Counted from the first letter of the stretch, positions 52,201 to 60,450 are shown. The stretch is 64,000 bases of DNA from CAYQZD01 sp964421875 (GCA_964421875.1 CAYQZD010000004.1:6754-70753); one strand, 5' to 3'. Numbers and translations: made by a program. Notes: generated by a model not told the origin, from the letters alone.

Positions 52201-52804
52201 CATACCCTCCGATGTTCTACCCCACATCTTCGACCCGTTTTTTACCACCAAAGATATCGGTGAAGGCACAGGATTGGGGCTGGCGATGGTTTACGGGATA
52301 GTCAAGGGGCACGAAGGTTGGATAGATGTGGAGAGCGCAATGGGCCGGGGGACTACTTTCAAGCTTTATTTCCCGACGGTGGAGGAAAAACCTGCGCATC
52401 CGGTTGAACTAAAAGCGTCGGATATGGTGGGAGACAGCGAAACGATTCTCCTGGTTGACGACGAAGCTGTAGTGCGAGAGATGGGGAAATCGATTTTAGA
52501 AAGCTTCGGCTATAAAGTATTACTGGCCAATGATGGATTTGAAGCTATGCAGGTTTACGAGAAAATGATGGATAAAATCGAATTGGTGATTCTGGACCTG
52601 CTGATGCCTAAAAGGTCCGGTAAAGAAATACTCAAGGAATTACTGATCACAAATCCGAATTTGAAGATAATTATTTCCAGCGGATATAGTCAGATTGGGG
52701 TAATCCAGAACTTGTTGGAAATCGGAGCCAGGGGATTCATTCCAAAACCTTATCACATCAATGAAATGCTGAGTTTAATCAGGAAAGTGTTAGAAGGAAA
52801 GTAA
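49271..52804 (+). CDS. Hybrid sensor histidine kinase with two receivers, four PAS and a GAF domain
   Basis: A 1177-residue cytosolic signalling protein without membrane helices. Domain order: receiver (1-120, Asp55 in IILIDIE), PAS (130-250), PAS (257-385), PAS (390-510), GAF (511-668), PAS (678-795), histidine kinase (His818 in GGIAHDFNN; N box NLILNARDAM; DNGVGI; GTGLGLAM), and a C-terminal receiver (1056-1175, Asp1109 in LVILDL). The N-terminal receiver suggests that it is itself controlled by another kinase; the C-terminal one can take the phosphate and pass it on. GAGGAGG stands seven bases before the ATG. No output regulator or chemotaxis partner is adjacent. The signal is unknown; PAS and GAF domains could bind small molecules or cofactors. 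Confidence 0.93.
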   Translation: MQKPRILIVSDVPGISKEIRKFLVQIGYEISGIASSGEAAIKHTEEHTPDIILIDIEMKGEIDGMEAAENLKKNLNVPIIYLTDYSDKNTIERAKASPPNGYILKPFTVKEIETSIEIALQNHSVERKLRESEANYRRVVENATEAIFITDKNGNIKYANPAGLKVSCYTLDELKKLNYLDIASPEYRKRLQFHYMRQFLKLKPVSYIEYPYINKEGKTLWLAQNSTLRMEGDKVIGFEIVTRDITERKNMEVALRSSEERYRIITENTSDLIAITTFDRKVKYLYLSPSNLRLLGYKPEEWLGKSALDAIHPEDKKRLAPLLGRYINMKKNILLSRRMSEIFENIEYRMKDKTGEWRWLQSTVNVIDDRLLFVTKDITDRKRTEKELQESERKYKTIVEDSSIGIYYNDFSGNFLYGNKKAEELIGYKREELIGKNFLKLKLLDATGISRAIKLLALNRIGKPTGPDEFRLVRKDGTQITVEISTRMLTINQQKVVMGMVQDITERLRMEKMQLVLYRIANSVNTAKNMNELYKTIHSQLGIILNTTNFYIALYDKDTGIIQLPYVVDEKTEIIHFPAKKTLTYHLIKNNKPLLVTEKEISGMVETGEVELVSSRPQVWLGVPLEVEGEVVGAVVLQSYTDPHQYTNKDLELLKFVSKQIALAIERKRSEEAIRDAEEKYRSLIENSDDAVYLLVDDKFEVINKRFSELFGLKIEEIQSPDFDFRNLVAPESMEIIEERERIITQGESPPSQYEFTVVSKKGKRIEVQASVTYVPYKGKTATQGIIRDLTERKRLEDQLRQAQKQEAIGALAGGIAHDFNNLLAGIMGSVELAMKKLGQGHTINELLERAAISAERASELTSQLLAFGSQRMEKPLPLNINECIDEAFQLLRRTISPLVEMKSDKNPSVRTVKGDAGQLSQVLINLILNARDAMPEGGVVLVKSDNVTIDQDYSANHPETEAGEYICLSVCDNGVGIPSDVLPHIFDPFFTTKDIGEGTGLGLAMVYGIVKGHEGWIDVESAMGRGTTFKLYFPTVEEKPAHPVELKASDMVGDSETILLVDDEAVVREMGKSILESFGYKVLLANDGFEAMQVYEKMMDKIELVILDLLMPKRSGKEILKELLITNPNLKIIISSGYSQIGVIQNLLEIGARGFIPKPYHINEMLSLIRKVLEGK

Positions 52805-52828
52805 AAATCCGGTTCAATCTGAATCCGG
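52802..52828 (-). terminator. Possible terminator of the microcompartment operon
   Basis: On the minus strand a hairpin CCGG-ATTCA/TGAA-CCGG with one bulged base, then ATTTTTAC. It includes the stop codon of the shell protein gene and lies between two converging genes that are nine bases apart. Confidence 0.4.
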
Positions 52829-53287
52829 CTTAGCATTACGCAGGATTTCCAGGAGTTTCTTGCGGTTTGCCTGGGAGATTTCACGGCCGGAGAGGGCGAT
52901 ACCGGGGGTTTTTCGCGCCAAGGCTCTGAGTTCGGAGACTTTCAATGAGGACAAATTATACCGCGCTAACTTCGGAGTATCGGGACGCGCAGCTCTCTCT
53001 TTAAAGATAACCTCCGCTTCACACTCCTCGTGAGGGCGGGGGATGACGTGAGTCGATATCAGCTCGCCGGCTTTGTCCGCAGCGGCGGCTCCGGCGGAAA
53101 CGGCGGATTTAACCGCACCAACTTCACCGGTAACCTTGACCAGCACCAATCCTCCGCTGGAAAGTTCGTATCCCCGAAGGATAACCTTGGCGGCTTTGAC
53201 CATTGCGTCGGCGGCTTCCACCGCGCCCACAAAGCCGCGGGTTTCTATCATACCCAGGGCTCGATTATGGGGAAGCGGTTCTTTCAT
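52814..53287 (-). CDS. Microcompartment hexameric shell protein with C-terminal helical domain
   Basis: A 157-residue protein. Residues 8-96 form a BMC-H domain: ALGMIETRGFVGAVEAADAMVKAAKV, then GEVGAVKSAVSAGAAAAD and the signature HVIPRPH (80-86). The pore-lining segment is ELSSGG (41-46) rather than the KIGGG of the partner shell protein at 60096, so the pore differs. Residues 97-157 are an extension with a helix-extended loop-helix layout (LKVSELRALARKTPG, then SQANRKKLLEILRNA) resembling Rho N-terminal or SAP-like nucleic-acid-binding domains; that assignment is by eye. An analogous case is EutK, a shell protein with a C-terminal helix-turn-helix domain. The gene is last in the minus-strand unit, after a 116-base gap with its own candidate promoter. 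Confidence 0.85.
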   Translation of the reverse strand: MKEPLPHNRALGMIETRGFVGAVEAADAMVKAAKVILRGYELSSGGLVLVKVTGEVGAVKSAVSAGAAAADKAGELISTHVIPRPHEECEAEVIFKERAARPDTPKLARYNLSSLKVSELRALARKTPGIALSGREISQANRKKLLEILRNAKPDSD

Positions 53288-53350
53288 CCAGAGAATGAAA
53301 TATTTAGACTTACAATCAGCTTAAAGCTCTTCAACTCTTTTTTCCATATA

Positions 53351-53378
53351 TCTATACAATGTATGAATTTGAAATCAA
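53351..53378 (-). promoter_or_regulatory. Candidate promoter of the extended shell protein gene
   Basis: On the minus strand TTGATT, 16-base spacer, TATAGA, about 65 bases before the ATG at 53287. It would allow expression apart from the upstream genes. Confidence 0.35.
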
Positions 53379-53403
53379 AATAACAAGTATAAGGTAATAA
53401 AAA

Positions 53404-55242
53404 TCATTTCATATAAAGCACCCTGGCGGTTTTCACATTTCCGCCGGACTGCGCTTTGATGAAGTAGACGCCGGAGGTCAATCCCTGCGGATTCCAATTC
53501 ACAGTGTGGACACCTGAATGCAACCGCCCCTCAAAGAGTGAACCAACCTCCCCGCCCTGAACATTGTATGCTTTAACAGAAACCTCAGCCGCATCACTTA
53601 GATTGAAACGAATGACTGTTTCCGAGTTGAAGGGATTGGGTGAAGTGGAGAATTTAAAACCGACGCTTTTTTTCTGCAAGGTGATTATTTTCTCTACCGG
53701 CAAGCCGCCGCCCCTCGCATCGCGCCTGATGAAGGCGATTCCCACCGAATCGGGGACATTGCGGCTATAGTTGTGGACTATCATAATGCCCCTGGTGCCG
53801 GTTTCGTTTTCGATGCCTACGGTGGCAGAGAAAGGATTCATCACCTCCGGATACTGGAAACTTATAGTTCCGTCCGGGAACAAAATAACCTGGAAAGTCT
53901 CATATTCCGCCGTTCCCACACGAGGCATTTCGTAAAATTCAACAACAAACCGGGTGGGATTGTGATAGAGTTTAGTGAAAATGTGCCGGGGTTTACCGGT
54001 GGGGTCGAACCGGTCCCAGAAGGGAGCGATGATGTTGTTGGGCTGGGTGTCACAGGGGATGGGAGTGTCCCAATATGACGGCGAATAGTTATTGAAAGCG
54101 ATGAATCCATTGGAACAGACATACAATGTGTCGTAGGTATTGTCGTAAAAGGGGAAGGTGAAGCCGATGGGGATGGGGTCGGTGAATTCGTTGGCGACCG
54201 AGGGCCACCACTGGCCTAAAACCCTTACATCATCGTGCCAGTAGAACCTGGTCCTGACCCAGTCATAGTATCCGTCGCCCTCGTCGGTGTATCTCATAAC
54301 GCGCAGGTGGCTGAGGTCGCCCACGAAAAGGTGGTGTCCGGCTACGGTTACATCCTTGGTGCCGGAAAACAGCGGGGGGAATGTACTGAGCCATTCAGGT
54401 TCGGTGATATCGGTGACATCGAACATTTTCGCCCCTTCAGACCAATTTCCTAAGAATACCCGCTCATTGGCATATTCGATATAGCGGTCGAGGGAAATCG
54501 GATTGCGAAAGTAAACAAGGTTAGGCATATAGGGATTACTAACATCGACCACGGCGAATCCGTATCTATAGGTGGCGAAATACACATATTCCTCGTCTTT
54601 AGTCAGCCAGGGATATTGACTCGAAGGAATAGGAAGAAAGGAGACGTAAGCGGGATTTTCCGGAATGGAGATATCCCAAATCTCCAGCCCTTGATGATGT
54701 ATTCCCAAATACATGTAGTTTTCGCTGAGTTTTATACTATATGCGCCCCCATTCATGGATACTCTCGCGACTTGAATTGGATTCAGCCTATCCTCAATAT
54801 TGAAAACGACAACACCGCCGTTATAATCGGTAACATACAAGTAATCACCGCGAGCTTCAAGGTCGACAGCATTTTGCCGGGCTGTGGTTTCTCCCAAATA
54901 AGTAACGAGCGGTAAGTTTTGGAGGTCCACCATATGCACGCTATATGACGACCCGCCGCCGGAACAGTAGAGAGTGTTTTCCGCAACCGTGAAATAGCAG
55001 GGAAAGGGGAAAAATAAGCTTGAAACCATGGTTGGTATTGAGGGATCTAAAACGTCTGCGACTATCATCTGCACCGGATATTTGCAGACGAAACAGTAAT
55101 CACCATAAGCGCGGAGATGCCTCCCGTTATCCAGATCGGGGATTTCCATCCGCCCCACTTCCCACATCTGGCAAAAACCTGTTGACGCGGTAAGCGCCGC
55201 TAACACGATTACAGTAAGCGATTTCATGATGCTATCCTCCAT
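53404..55242 (-). CDS. Secreted LVIVD-type beta-propeller protein with sorting tail
   Basis: A 612-residue protein with a signal peptide (to about residue 23). Residues 25-310 contain LVIVD-like repeats (YVTDYNGGVVVFNIEDRLNPIQVARV, YMYLGIHHQGLEIWDISIPENPAYV, YFATYRYGFAVVDVSNPYMPNLV), which form surface beta-propellers. The next domain (GFTFPFYDNTYDTLYVCSNGFIAFNN...IIAPFWDRFDP) matches one in the 844-residue protein at 41915. The end is a type A sorting tail (TSPNPFNSETVIRFNL...GVYFIKAQ...VLYMK). It is on the same strand as, and 45 bases after, the methyltransferase gene, within the set bracketed by the two shell protein genes. Surface ligand unknown. Confidence 0.88.
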   Translation of the reverse strand: MEDSIMKSLTVIVLAALTASTGFCQMWEVGRMEIPDLDNGRHLRAYGDYCFVCKYPVQMIVADVLDPSIPTMVSSLFFPFPCYFTVAENTLYCSGGGSSYSVHMVDLQNLPLVTYLGETTARQNAVDLEARGDYLYVTDYNGGVVVFNIEDRLNPIQVARVSMNGGAYSIKLSENYMYLGIHHQGLEIWDISIPENPAYVSFLPIPSSQYPWLTKDEEYVYFATYRYGFAVVDVSNPYMPNLVYFRNPISLDRYIEYANERVFLGNWSEGAKMFDVTDITEPEWLSTFPPLFSGTKDVTVAGHHLFVGDLSHLRVMRYTDEGDGYYDWVRTRFYWHDDVRVLGQWWPSVANEFTDPIPIGFTFPFYDNTYDTLYVCSNGFIAFNNYSPSYWDTPIPCDTQPNNIIAPFWDRFDPTGKPRHIFTKLYHNPTRFVVEFYEMPRVGTAEYETFQVILFPDGTISFQYPEVMNPFSATVGIENETGTRGIMIVHNYSRNVPDSVGIAFIRRDARGGGLPVEKIITLQKKSVGFKFSTSPNPFNSETVIRFNLSDAAEVSVKAYNVQGGEVGSLFEGRLHSGVHTVNWNPQGLTSGVYFIKAQSGGNVKTARVLYMK

Positions 55243-55287
55243 TATGACTGGATAACTAATGTCTGCTTTCAGTAAAATTTGTCAGCA

Positions 55288-56214
55288 TTATTTGGTTTTT
55301 CTCACCCAAAAACTCCCCGGTTTGGTAATCCCTTCCACATAAGTAGGGAAAGCTCTTTTAAGCGGTTCCGGATGTTTAAGATTCATATAATTCCCCGCCC
55401 AGAGGACTTCGAAGCTGTCGTTGAAAGCTAAGAAAGCCTGCAATAGATACTGCTCGTTCCAGAACCGGAACCGATCCCGCACCCATTCTTTAGGGTATTC
55501 TTGGGGAAGAAAGATGTCGTGGATATGGACGATGACTCCCCGTTTTAATCGGGGGAGGATTTCCAGGTATTCGCACTGCACATCCCCCCCGATTTTCAGG
55601 ACGTGGCTGGAGTCGATGAAGAGAATATCGCCCTCCCGCAGGTCCTCGAATTCACTCAGGGGAACCTCCTGCACTCTGGCTTGGATGAAGCGGGACAGCC
55701 CGGGTATCCCGGCTTTGAGGAATTCTCTGGGGTAGGGCTCGACAGCGATGAACTCACATTCAGCGCCCTCTTCAGCATTCTTCCGCGCCGCTTGCGCGGA
55801 GAGTAAAGTTGAATAGCCGGAGCCTATCTCCATCATTTTCTTAGGCTTGAAATGGCGAATCATACAATAAAGGATTTCTCCGTCCACAGGACCGAAATCA
55901 GGGCAGTTCAGGTAGTACCGGTTAGGGTTGGAGGTCTTTTCGCGGGGGAAAGCGCCGTATTCAGCGCTATAATCAGCGGCGAACGCTTTCAATAGCTCAA
56001 TCTGCGCCTCATCCCGGAGGTCGATTCCCGTCATTTCGGTCTGTTTGTCCCAAAGGTCATCCCTCAACTCGCGGCTGTTGGGGATGGGCATATAATAATG
56101 GCTGGGAGTGATGTGCACTCCCAACCGCTCGAAAAATAAATATACGGCTTTGGCTATTCGGTTGAAAACTCCTTTTTCGATACAATTCAATAAGCTCAAA
56201 TTAATAATCCTCAT
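55288..56214 (-). CDS. Class I SAM-dependent methyltransferase (Methyltransf_24-like)
   Basis: A 308-residue cytosolic enzyme with the SAM-binding motif MEIGSGYS (128-135), the acidic post-motif FIAVEPYP and a motif-IV-like DILFIDSSHVLKIGGDV, followed by GVIVHIHDIFLP. This is the pattern of small-molecule or sugar O-methyltransferases (Methyltransf_24) often found in surface-polysaccharide clusters. The first 40 residues are an additional helix. Its start overlaps the preceding beta-helix gene stop by four bases (ATGA), so the two are co-translated. Substrate unknown; modification of surface glycan or of the sorting-tail anchor is possible (inference). Confidence 0.85.
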   Translation of the reverse strand: MRIINLSLLNCIEKGVFNRIAKAVYLFFERLGVHITPSHYYMPIPNSRELRDDLWDKQTEMTGIDLRDEAQIELLKAFAADYSAEYGAFPREKTSNPNRYYLNCPDFGPVDGEILYCMIRHFKPKKMMEIGSGYSTLLSAQAARKNAEEGAECEFIAVEPYPREFLKAGIPGLSRFIQARVQEVPLSEFEDLREGDILFIDSSHVLKIGGDVQCEYLEILPRLKRGVIVHIHDIFLPQEYPKEWVRDRFRFWNEQYLLQAFLAFNDSFEVLWAGNYMNLKHPEPLKRAFPTYVEGITKPGSFWVRKTK

Positions 56215-57809
56215 TTAATCAGTAAGACTCGTTGTATGAGGCTTTTACTTACGGTTTCTATTCTTACAAAATATATACCTGAAGGCAGGTTTTCCGCGTT
56301 CCATTCCACTTCTCCGATTCCGGCGGGCTGGTTCCCGGCGAGAATGTCCGCCGCCTCCCTGCCCTGCAAATCGAAGGCTTTCACCGAAACGAATCCCTCC
56401 TGTGGAATGGTGAAGGAGATGCGGGTGGAGTTGTTGAAGGGGTTGGGGGAGGCGGAAAGTGATAATCCTGTAAGTTCATAATTCTTTTCGGCTTTTATCG
56501 GTTCATTTTCTTCCCATCCGATAAGCTGCCAGTCGCCAAGATATTCTTCATCGGGGTGTCCGCTCGCGGCTTTCACGAACATAAACGAGTCCCGGTCTTC
56601 TATATCATAGGGATGATCTCCGACCAAACCTTCTACTCTATAGAATCCTGCCGGCGCGCGGCTTGGAACATAAAAACGTAATTCACGATATAAAGTGTCA
56701 TTGGGAAAAATAGTCAGATTTTGATAAAGTGTAAAAGGATCGAGAACTTGTCCGTTTGGTACATACACAATGAACCATAAGTCAAATTGAGTGTTGATTC
56801 TGGTGCTGGTTACCTGCACCCCAAATCTCACCCAGCCTCCCCCCGCCGGGATTATTATAGGGGGATTTAGGGGGAAAAGTTGAATCTCTAATTCGCCCTG
56901 CGGAGTCTGGTCATAATAGAGAGCTCCGATATCGGAACGCGTGCTGTCAGGATCCATTCGGGTGGGATCGCCGGTGTCGATGCAAGGAGAATTCTCCAGT
57001 AAGAAGTAGGCCTCCGCCCCTGTCCCGCCAACGAACAAAGGGTCAACATAGATGTTGCTGTCGCCGGGGATGCAATTATACCAAGCCATCCTGTTGCCGT
57101 AATTGCAGTTATAGTCAAGCAGAGAATTGGTCGGAGTAACTCGGGGCCAATAGAAAACTCCTCTTTCGTTGTTGAAAGCGGTAATATTATTCACAAACAC
57201 AAAATCGGAATCGCTCCAGCAAACCATAAAACCGTCATAGATATAGCAATTGACCAATGTATTATTTATTATATCGATATATCTGCTGTAAGGCATAGGC
57301 CAATCGGCGTCGATATAGATGTTAGCGTATCTGTTGTTTGCGATAATGTTAAAGTACACATCCACTCCAAAACATTGCTGTATTTCCAAACCACAACCAA
57401 CTGGGTCATTACAATCATGCAGATAATTTTTTAAAATACTGACTTTATAACAATTCCTCACTACTATACATTCATCCCAGCAGTTGCGGATTTCAAAACC
57501 TTGGATAATACAATGGCTGGAATTGTACATTTCGATTCCACGGAATACATTCCGACCGTCGATAGTACAAACATCCGGTTCAAGAAAACCGGAGCCGGTC
57601 AGAGTCACGCCATTAAGACTGTCAATATAAACATTCTCCTCATATAAGCCCGGCGCAACTTGAATCTCATCGCCATACACAGCCGAATCCACTGCCGCTT
57701 GAATTGTGGGATATTGCGCTGGCACATGGAGGATATCGGCGTGCGCGGTGAATAAAACAAACAACAGGATTGATGCGCATAGGATTGAAAAACGCATTTC
57801 GACCTCCAA
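56211..57809 (-). CDS. Secreted parallel beta-helix protein with sorting tail (copy 2)
   Basis: A 532-residue protein with a signal peptide, then the opening HVPAQYPTIQAAVDSAVYGDEIQVAPG typical of right-handed parallel beta-helix proteins (pectate-lyase-like fold). The helix runs to about residue 290, with repeats of the type NxxxxNxI/F (VYFNIIANNRYANIYI, YIDIINNTLVNC, FVFVNNITAFNN). SPCIDTGDPTRMDPDSTRSD closes the helix, an Ig-like module (LFPLNPPIIIPAGGG) follows and the sorting tail is ASPNPFNNSTRISF...GIYFVRIET...VLLIK. No catalytic residues of a polysaccharide lyase can be confirmed. It is a paralog of the next upstream gene; the closing segment is nearly identical. Confidence 0.88.
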   Translation of the reverse strand: MEVEMRFSILCASILLFVLFTAHADILHVPAQYPTIQAAVDSAVYGDEIQVAPGLYEENVYIDSLNGVTLTGSGFLEPDVCTIDGRNVFRGIEMYNSSHCIIQGFEIRNCWDECIVVRNCYKVSILKNYLHDCNDPVGCGLEIQQCFGVDVYFNIIANNRYANIYIDADWPMPYSRYIDIINNTLVNCYIYDGFMVCWSDSDFVFVNNITAFNNERGVFYWPRVTPTNSLLDYNCNYGNRMAWYNCIPGDSNIYVDPLFVGGTGAEAYFLLENSPCIDTGDPTRMDPDSTRSDIGALYYDQTPQGELEIQLFPLNPPIIIPAGGGWVRFGVQVTSTRINTQFDLWFIVYVPNGQVLDPFTLYQNLTIFPNDTLYRELRFYVPSRAPAGFYRVEGLVGDHPYDIEDRDSFMFVKAASGHPDEEYLGDWQLIGWEENEPIKAEKNYELTGLSLSASPNPFNNSTRISFTIPQEGFVSVKAFDLQGREAADILAGNQPAGIGEVEWNAENLPSGIYFVRIETVSKSLIQRVLLIK

Positions 57810-57843
57810 AACAGAATTTTGATTGATGCCAATTAGTATTTCA

Positions 57844-59424
57844 TTACTTCATCAATAACACTTTATACGCAGCGACCTGCCCCCGATATTGAATTTTAAT
57901 AAAATAAATCCCGGAGGGCAGTCCGGCGGCGTCCCAGTAAACAGATGATGTCCCGGCTTCACCCCGCCCGGAGAACAGTTCCGCAGCCTTCCGGCCCAGC
58001 GCGTCATAAGCCGCGATTTCCAGATAACCGGACTCGGGTAATGAGAAAACAACCTCGGTGATGTTGTTGAAGGGGTTGGGGGAAGCGGTGACCGAATATC
58101 CGTTTTGTGTTGATATTACCATAGGAATTTCGTATTTTTCTTTTTTTCCCCATCCCCATATCTTGCAGAAAGCTGATGCAGAAAACTCCCCACTATCATA
58201 AGGCTGCTTATAGAATGAGAAGGAATCGCTGTCGACAATCTCGTTCGAGTACCGTCCCACCATTCCCACCAACCAATAGGTCCCCGACATAGCTATTGGG
58301 GATATTTCCATGGTGAGGGTTCGATGCATAGTCCCGTTTCCGGGAAGGAATAGTCCCTGCCGCAGTATCATCGGAGAAATCACATATCCGGAAGGGAGAT
58401 TTAACGCACTCCAAGCGTCGAAGCGCGAGTAGGAAGAGGAATTATTCTGAATAGTAACATTGAACTGGAAAGAATCGCCGCATACGGGAATCACTATGGG
58501 TGGATTTACCGGTTCAAGCTCAATGCTGAGGTCGAGCTGTCCGGATTGCTGAAAATAGAATGCGCCCATATCTGAACGAGTAGAGTCTGGGTCCATTCGA
58601 GTGGGGTCACCCGCGTCAATGCAAGGGGAGTTAGGCTGCAGAAAATACGCCTCCGCACCGATTCCGCCAGTGAAACACGGATTAGAATGCATACATCCTA
58701 CTCCGGGAGTCAATCTTACCCAATTTGTCCCACCGTTTCCAAAAACATCGTTATAACTAGTTATTGCGCCATATTGGTTAACTGTACTTTCAACTCCATC
58801 ATCATTATTGTAAGCGACAATGTTATTGACAATCTGTAATCCGGTAGAATTATTTCGTATTAATATTCCATTAGCGTTTGATATACCGTTACTATAAACA
58901 ATTGTATTATTGATAATCCTGATAAAATTGGAGTTAAGCGCCCAAAGATTGGTATATCCATTCCTTTCGGCAACACAATGATGGATTAGTATATCTTCAC
59001 TCCCTTGCATTGAAACAGCCACAGAATAGTCCTGGTAATTATCATGCGCATAAATATTTGAAATTCTAATCTTATTAGAATACCAGACTCTCACACCTTG
59101 AAAAACTCCGGCAATTTCAAAGTCGCTGACACCGCAATCATAACAATTATTAAAAGTGATACCGGAAACACTTGAACCGCCGAATGCGATTATTGTCCGA
59201 TTCGCCCCTAAAAAACCATTGCCTCTAATGACTATTCCCGATTTGCTGTTTGCAGTAGCTGGATAATAAATTCCCGACGCAACTACAATTTCATCGCCCG
59301 GCTGAGCGGCATTGACAGCTTGTTGAATAGTAGGGTATTGTGCAGGTACGTGGAGGATAACGGCGTTGAGTGTATAGAGAGGAGCGAAAACTACTAATGT
59401 AATTAGGAAGAAATGTCTAAACAT
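57844..59424 (-). CDS. Secreted parallel beta-helix protein with sorting tail (copy 1)
   Basis: A 526-residue paralog of the preceding protein: signal peptide ending LNAVIL, HVPAQYPTIQQAVNAAQPGDEIVVASG, a beta-helix to about residue 270 (IRISNIYAHDNYQD, FIRIINNTIVYSNGI, LQIVNNIVAYNND), SPCIDAGDPTRMDPDSTRSD, an Ig-like module (LEPVNPPIVIPVCGD) and the tail ASPNPFNNITEVVF...GIYFIKIQ...VLLMK. It starts 24 bases after the methyltransferase stop. Both paralogs are probably displayed on the cell surface and may bind or cut polysaccharide. Confidence 0.88.
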   Translation of the reverse strand: MFRHFFLITLVVFAPLYTLNAVILHVPAQYPTIQQAVNAAQPGDEIVVASGIYYPATANSKSGIVIRGNGFLGANRTIIAFGGSSVSGITFNNCYDCGVSDFEIAGVFQGVRVWYSNKIRISNIYAHDNYQDYSVAVSMQGSEDILIHHCVAERNGYTNLWALNSNFIRIINNTIVYSNGISNANGILIRNNSTGLQIVNNIVAYNNDDGVESTVNQYGAITSYNDVFGNGGTNWVRLTPGVGCMHSNPCFTGGIGAEAYFLQPNSPCIDAGDPTRMDPDSTRSDMGAFYFQQSGQLDLSIELEPVNPPIVIPVCGDSFQFNVTIQNNSSSYSRFDAWSALNLPSGYVISPMILRQGLFLPGNGTMHRTLTMEISPIAMSGTYWLVGMVGRYSNEIVDSDSFSFYKQPYDSGEFSASAFCKIWGWGKKEKYEIPMVISTQNGYSVTASPNPFNNITEVVFSLPESGYLEIAAYDALGRKAAELFSGRGEAGTSSVYWDAAGLPSGIYFIKIQYRGQVAAYKVLLMK

Positions 59425-59448
59425 CGCAACACCCCGCAGATTTTTGGA

Positions 59449-60096
59449 TTACTTTTTTAAAGCGAAGTAATATTGCGATACGAAAAAATCCCGCAATAAA
59501 GTCAGTGTAAAGATATTAATAGTTTTCTCAGGTAAACGTAATCTATTACCTGATTTGACAACTGTGAAACCAGCTTCTTGAAATAAGTTATAGGCCGTCT
59601 TTTTTGTAAAAAATCTTAGATGCGTTCGGTCTAAAATACCTTCATCTTTATATTCCCAGTTTCCCAAGAATACTAAATCGAACAGAATCCGCCAATTCCT
59701 AATATTAGGAAGGCTTACAACAATCTGACCATCATCTCGTAATAAAGTGTATGCATTCTTTAATAGTCTTAATGGATTAACAAGATGTTCTAAAATATCA
59801 CCGCATATAATCAAATCGAATGAATCTTCTTTAAACGGCAATGGCTGAGTATTTAAATCAACTTCAAATGCATTATCCAGTATTTCCTTTGCCTTCACTA
59901 CCGATTTACTGTCGATTTCTACACCGGCAGCATATTCAGCTTGGAAATAATCTTTAAAAAACCGGCCTGTATATCCTTTTCCGCATCCTACATCCAAAAT
60001 AGAATGCGGTTTGGTTGTAACATACGGTATTAATTCCTTTCTGATATGGGAATAATAATCCTCGATTTGCTCTTTAGGATTCAGGAACGATGGCAT
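59449..60096 (-). CDS. Class I SAM-dependent methyltransferase
   Basis: A 215-residue methyltransferase with motif I ILDVGCGKG (33-41), motif II GVEIDSKSV, motif IV FDLIICGDILEHL and the C-terminal pattern DRTHLRFFTKKTAYNLFQEAGF, which is common in methyltransferases of O-antigen or capsule clusters. Its ATG shares its A with the stop codon of the shell protein gene (TAATG), so translation is coupled to the microcompartment hexamer, an unusual pairing. Composition is more AT-rich than the shell gene. Substrate unknown. Confidence 0.87.
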   Translation of the reverse strand: MPSFLNPKEQIEDYYSHIRKELIPYVTTKPHSILDVGCGKGYTGRFFKDYFQAEYAAGVEIDSKSVVKAKEILDNAFEVDLNTQPLPFKEDSFDLIICGDILEHLVNPLRLLKNAYTLLRDDGQIVVSLPNIRNWRILFDLVFLGNWEYKDEGILDRTHLRFFTKKTAYNLFQEAGFTVVKSGNRLRLPEKTINIFTLTLLRDFFVSQYYFALKK

Positions 60097-60401
60097 TAAA
60101 TCTCTCCGGTCGATTCTCCCTGCTTCTGCGGAATTATCATCTCCACTTCCTGGTGAGGCCTGGGGATGACGTGGACTGATACCAGTTCGCCAACCTTATC
60201 GGCGGCGGCGGCGCCGGCGTCGGTGGCGGCTTTGACCGCTCCCACATCCCCCCTGACGAACACGGTAACATATCCCCCCCCGATTTTTTCCTTACCGACC
60301 AAGGCTACCTTGGCGGCTTTGACCATAGCGTCGGCGGCTTCGACCGCGCCGACCAGCCCCCTGGTTTCAATCATTCCCAGGGCTTCCATTACTAAGGCCA
60401 T
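60096..60401 (-). CDS. Microcompartment hexameric shell protein (PduA/EutM-like)
   Basis: A 101-residue canonical BMC-H protein. Almost every conserved position of PduA/EutM is visible: ALGMIETRGLVGAVEAADAMVKAAKV, pore loop KIGGG (39-43; KIGSG in PduA), RGDVGAVKAATDAGAAAADKVGEL and VHVIPRPH. Such proteins tile as hexamers into the shell of metabolosomes or carboxysomes; the small pore passes polar metabolites. GGGGA lies six bases before the ATG. No pentamer (EutN/CcmL-type), aldehyde dehydrogenase or signature enzyme is in the window. The gene is first in a minus-strand run and directly coupled to a methyltransferase. Confidence 0.95.
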   Translation of the reverse strand: MALVMEALGMIETRGLVGAVEAADAMVKAAKVALVGKEKIGGGYVTVFVRGDVGAVKAATDAGAAAADKVGELVSVHVIPRPHQEVEMIIPQKQGESTGEI

Positions 60402-60450
60402 ATAATTCCCCGAATTTATCTCGGTTAAACTTTATTCCTATAAAATATCA

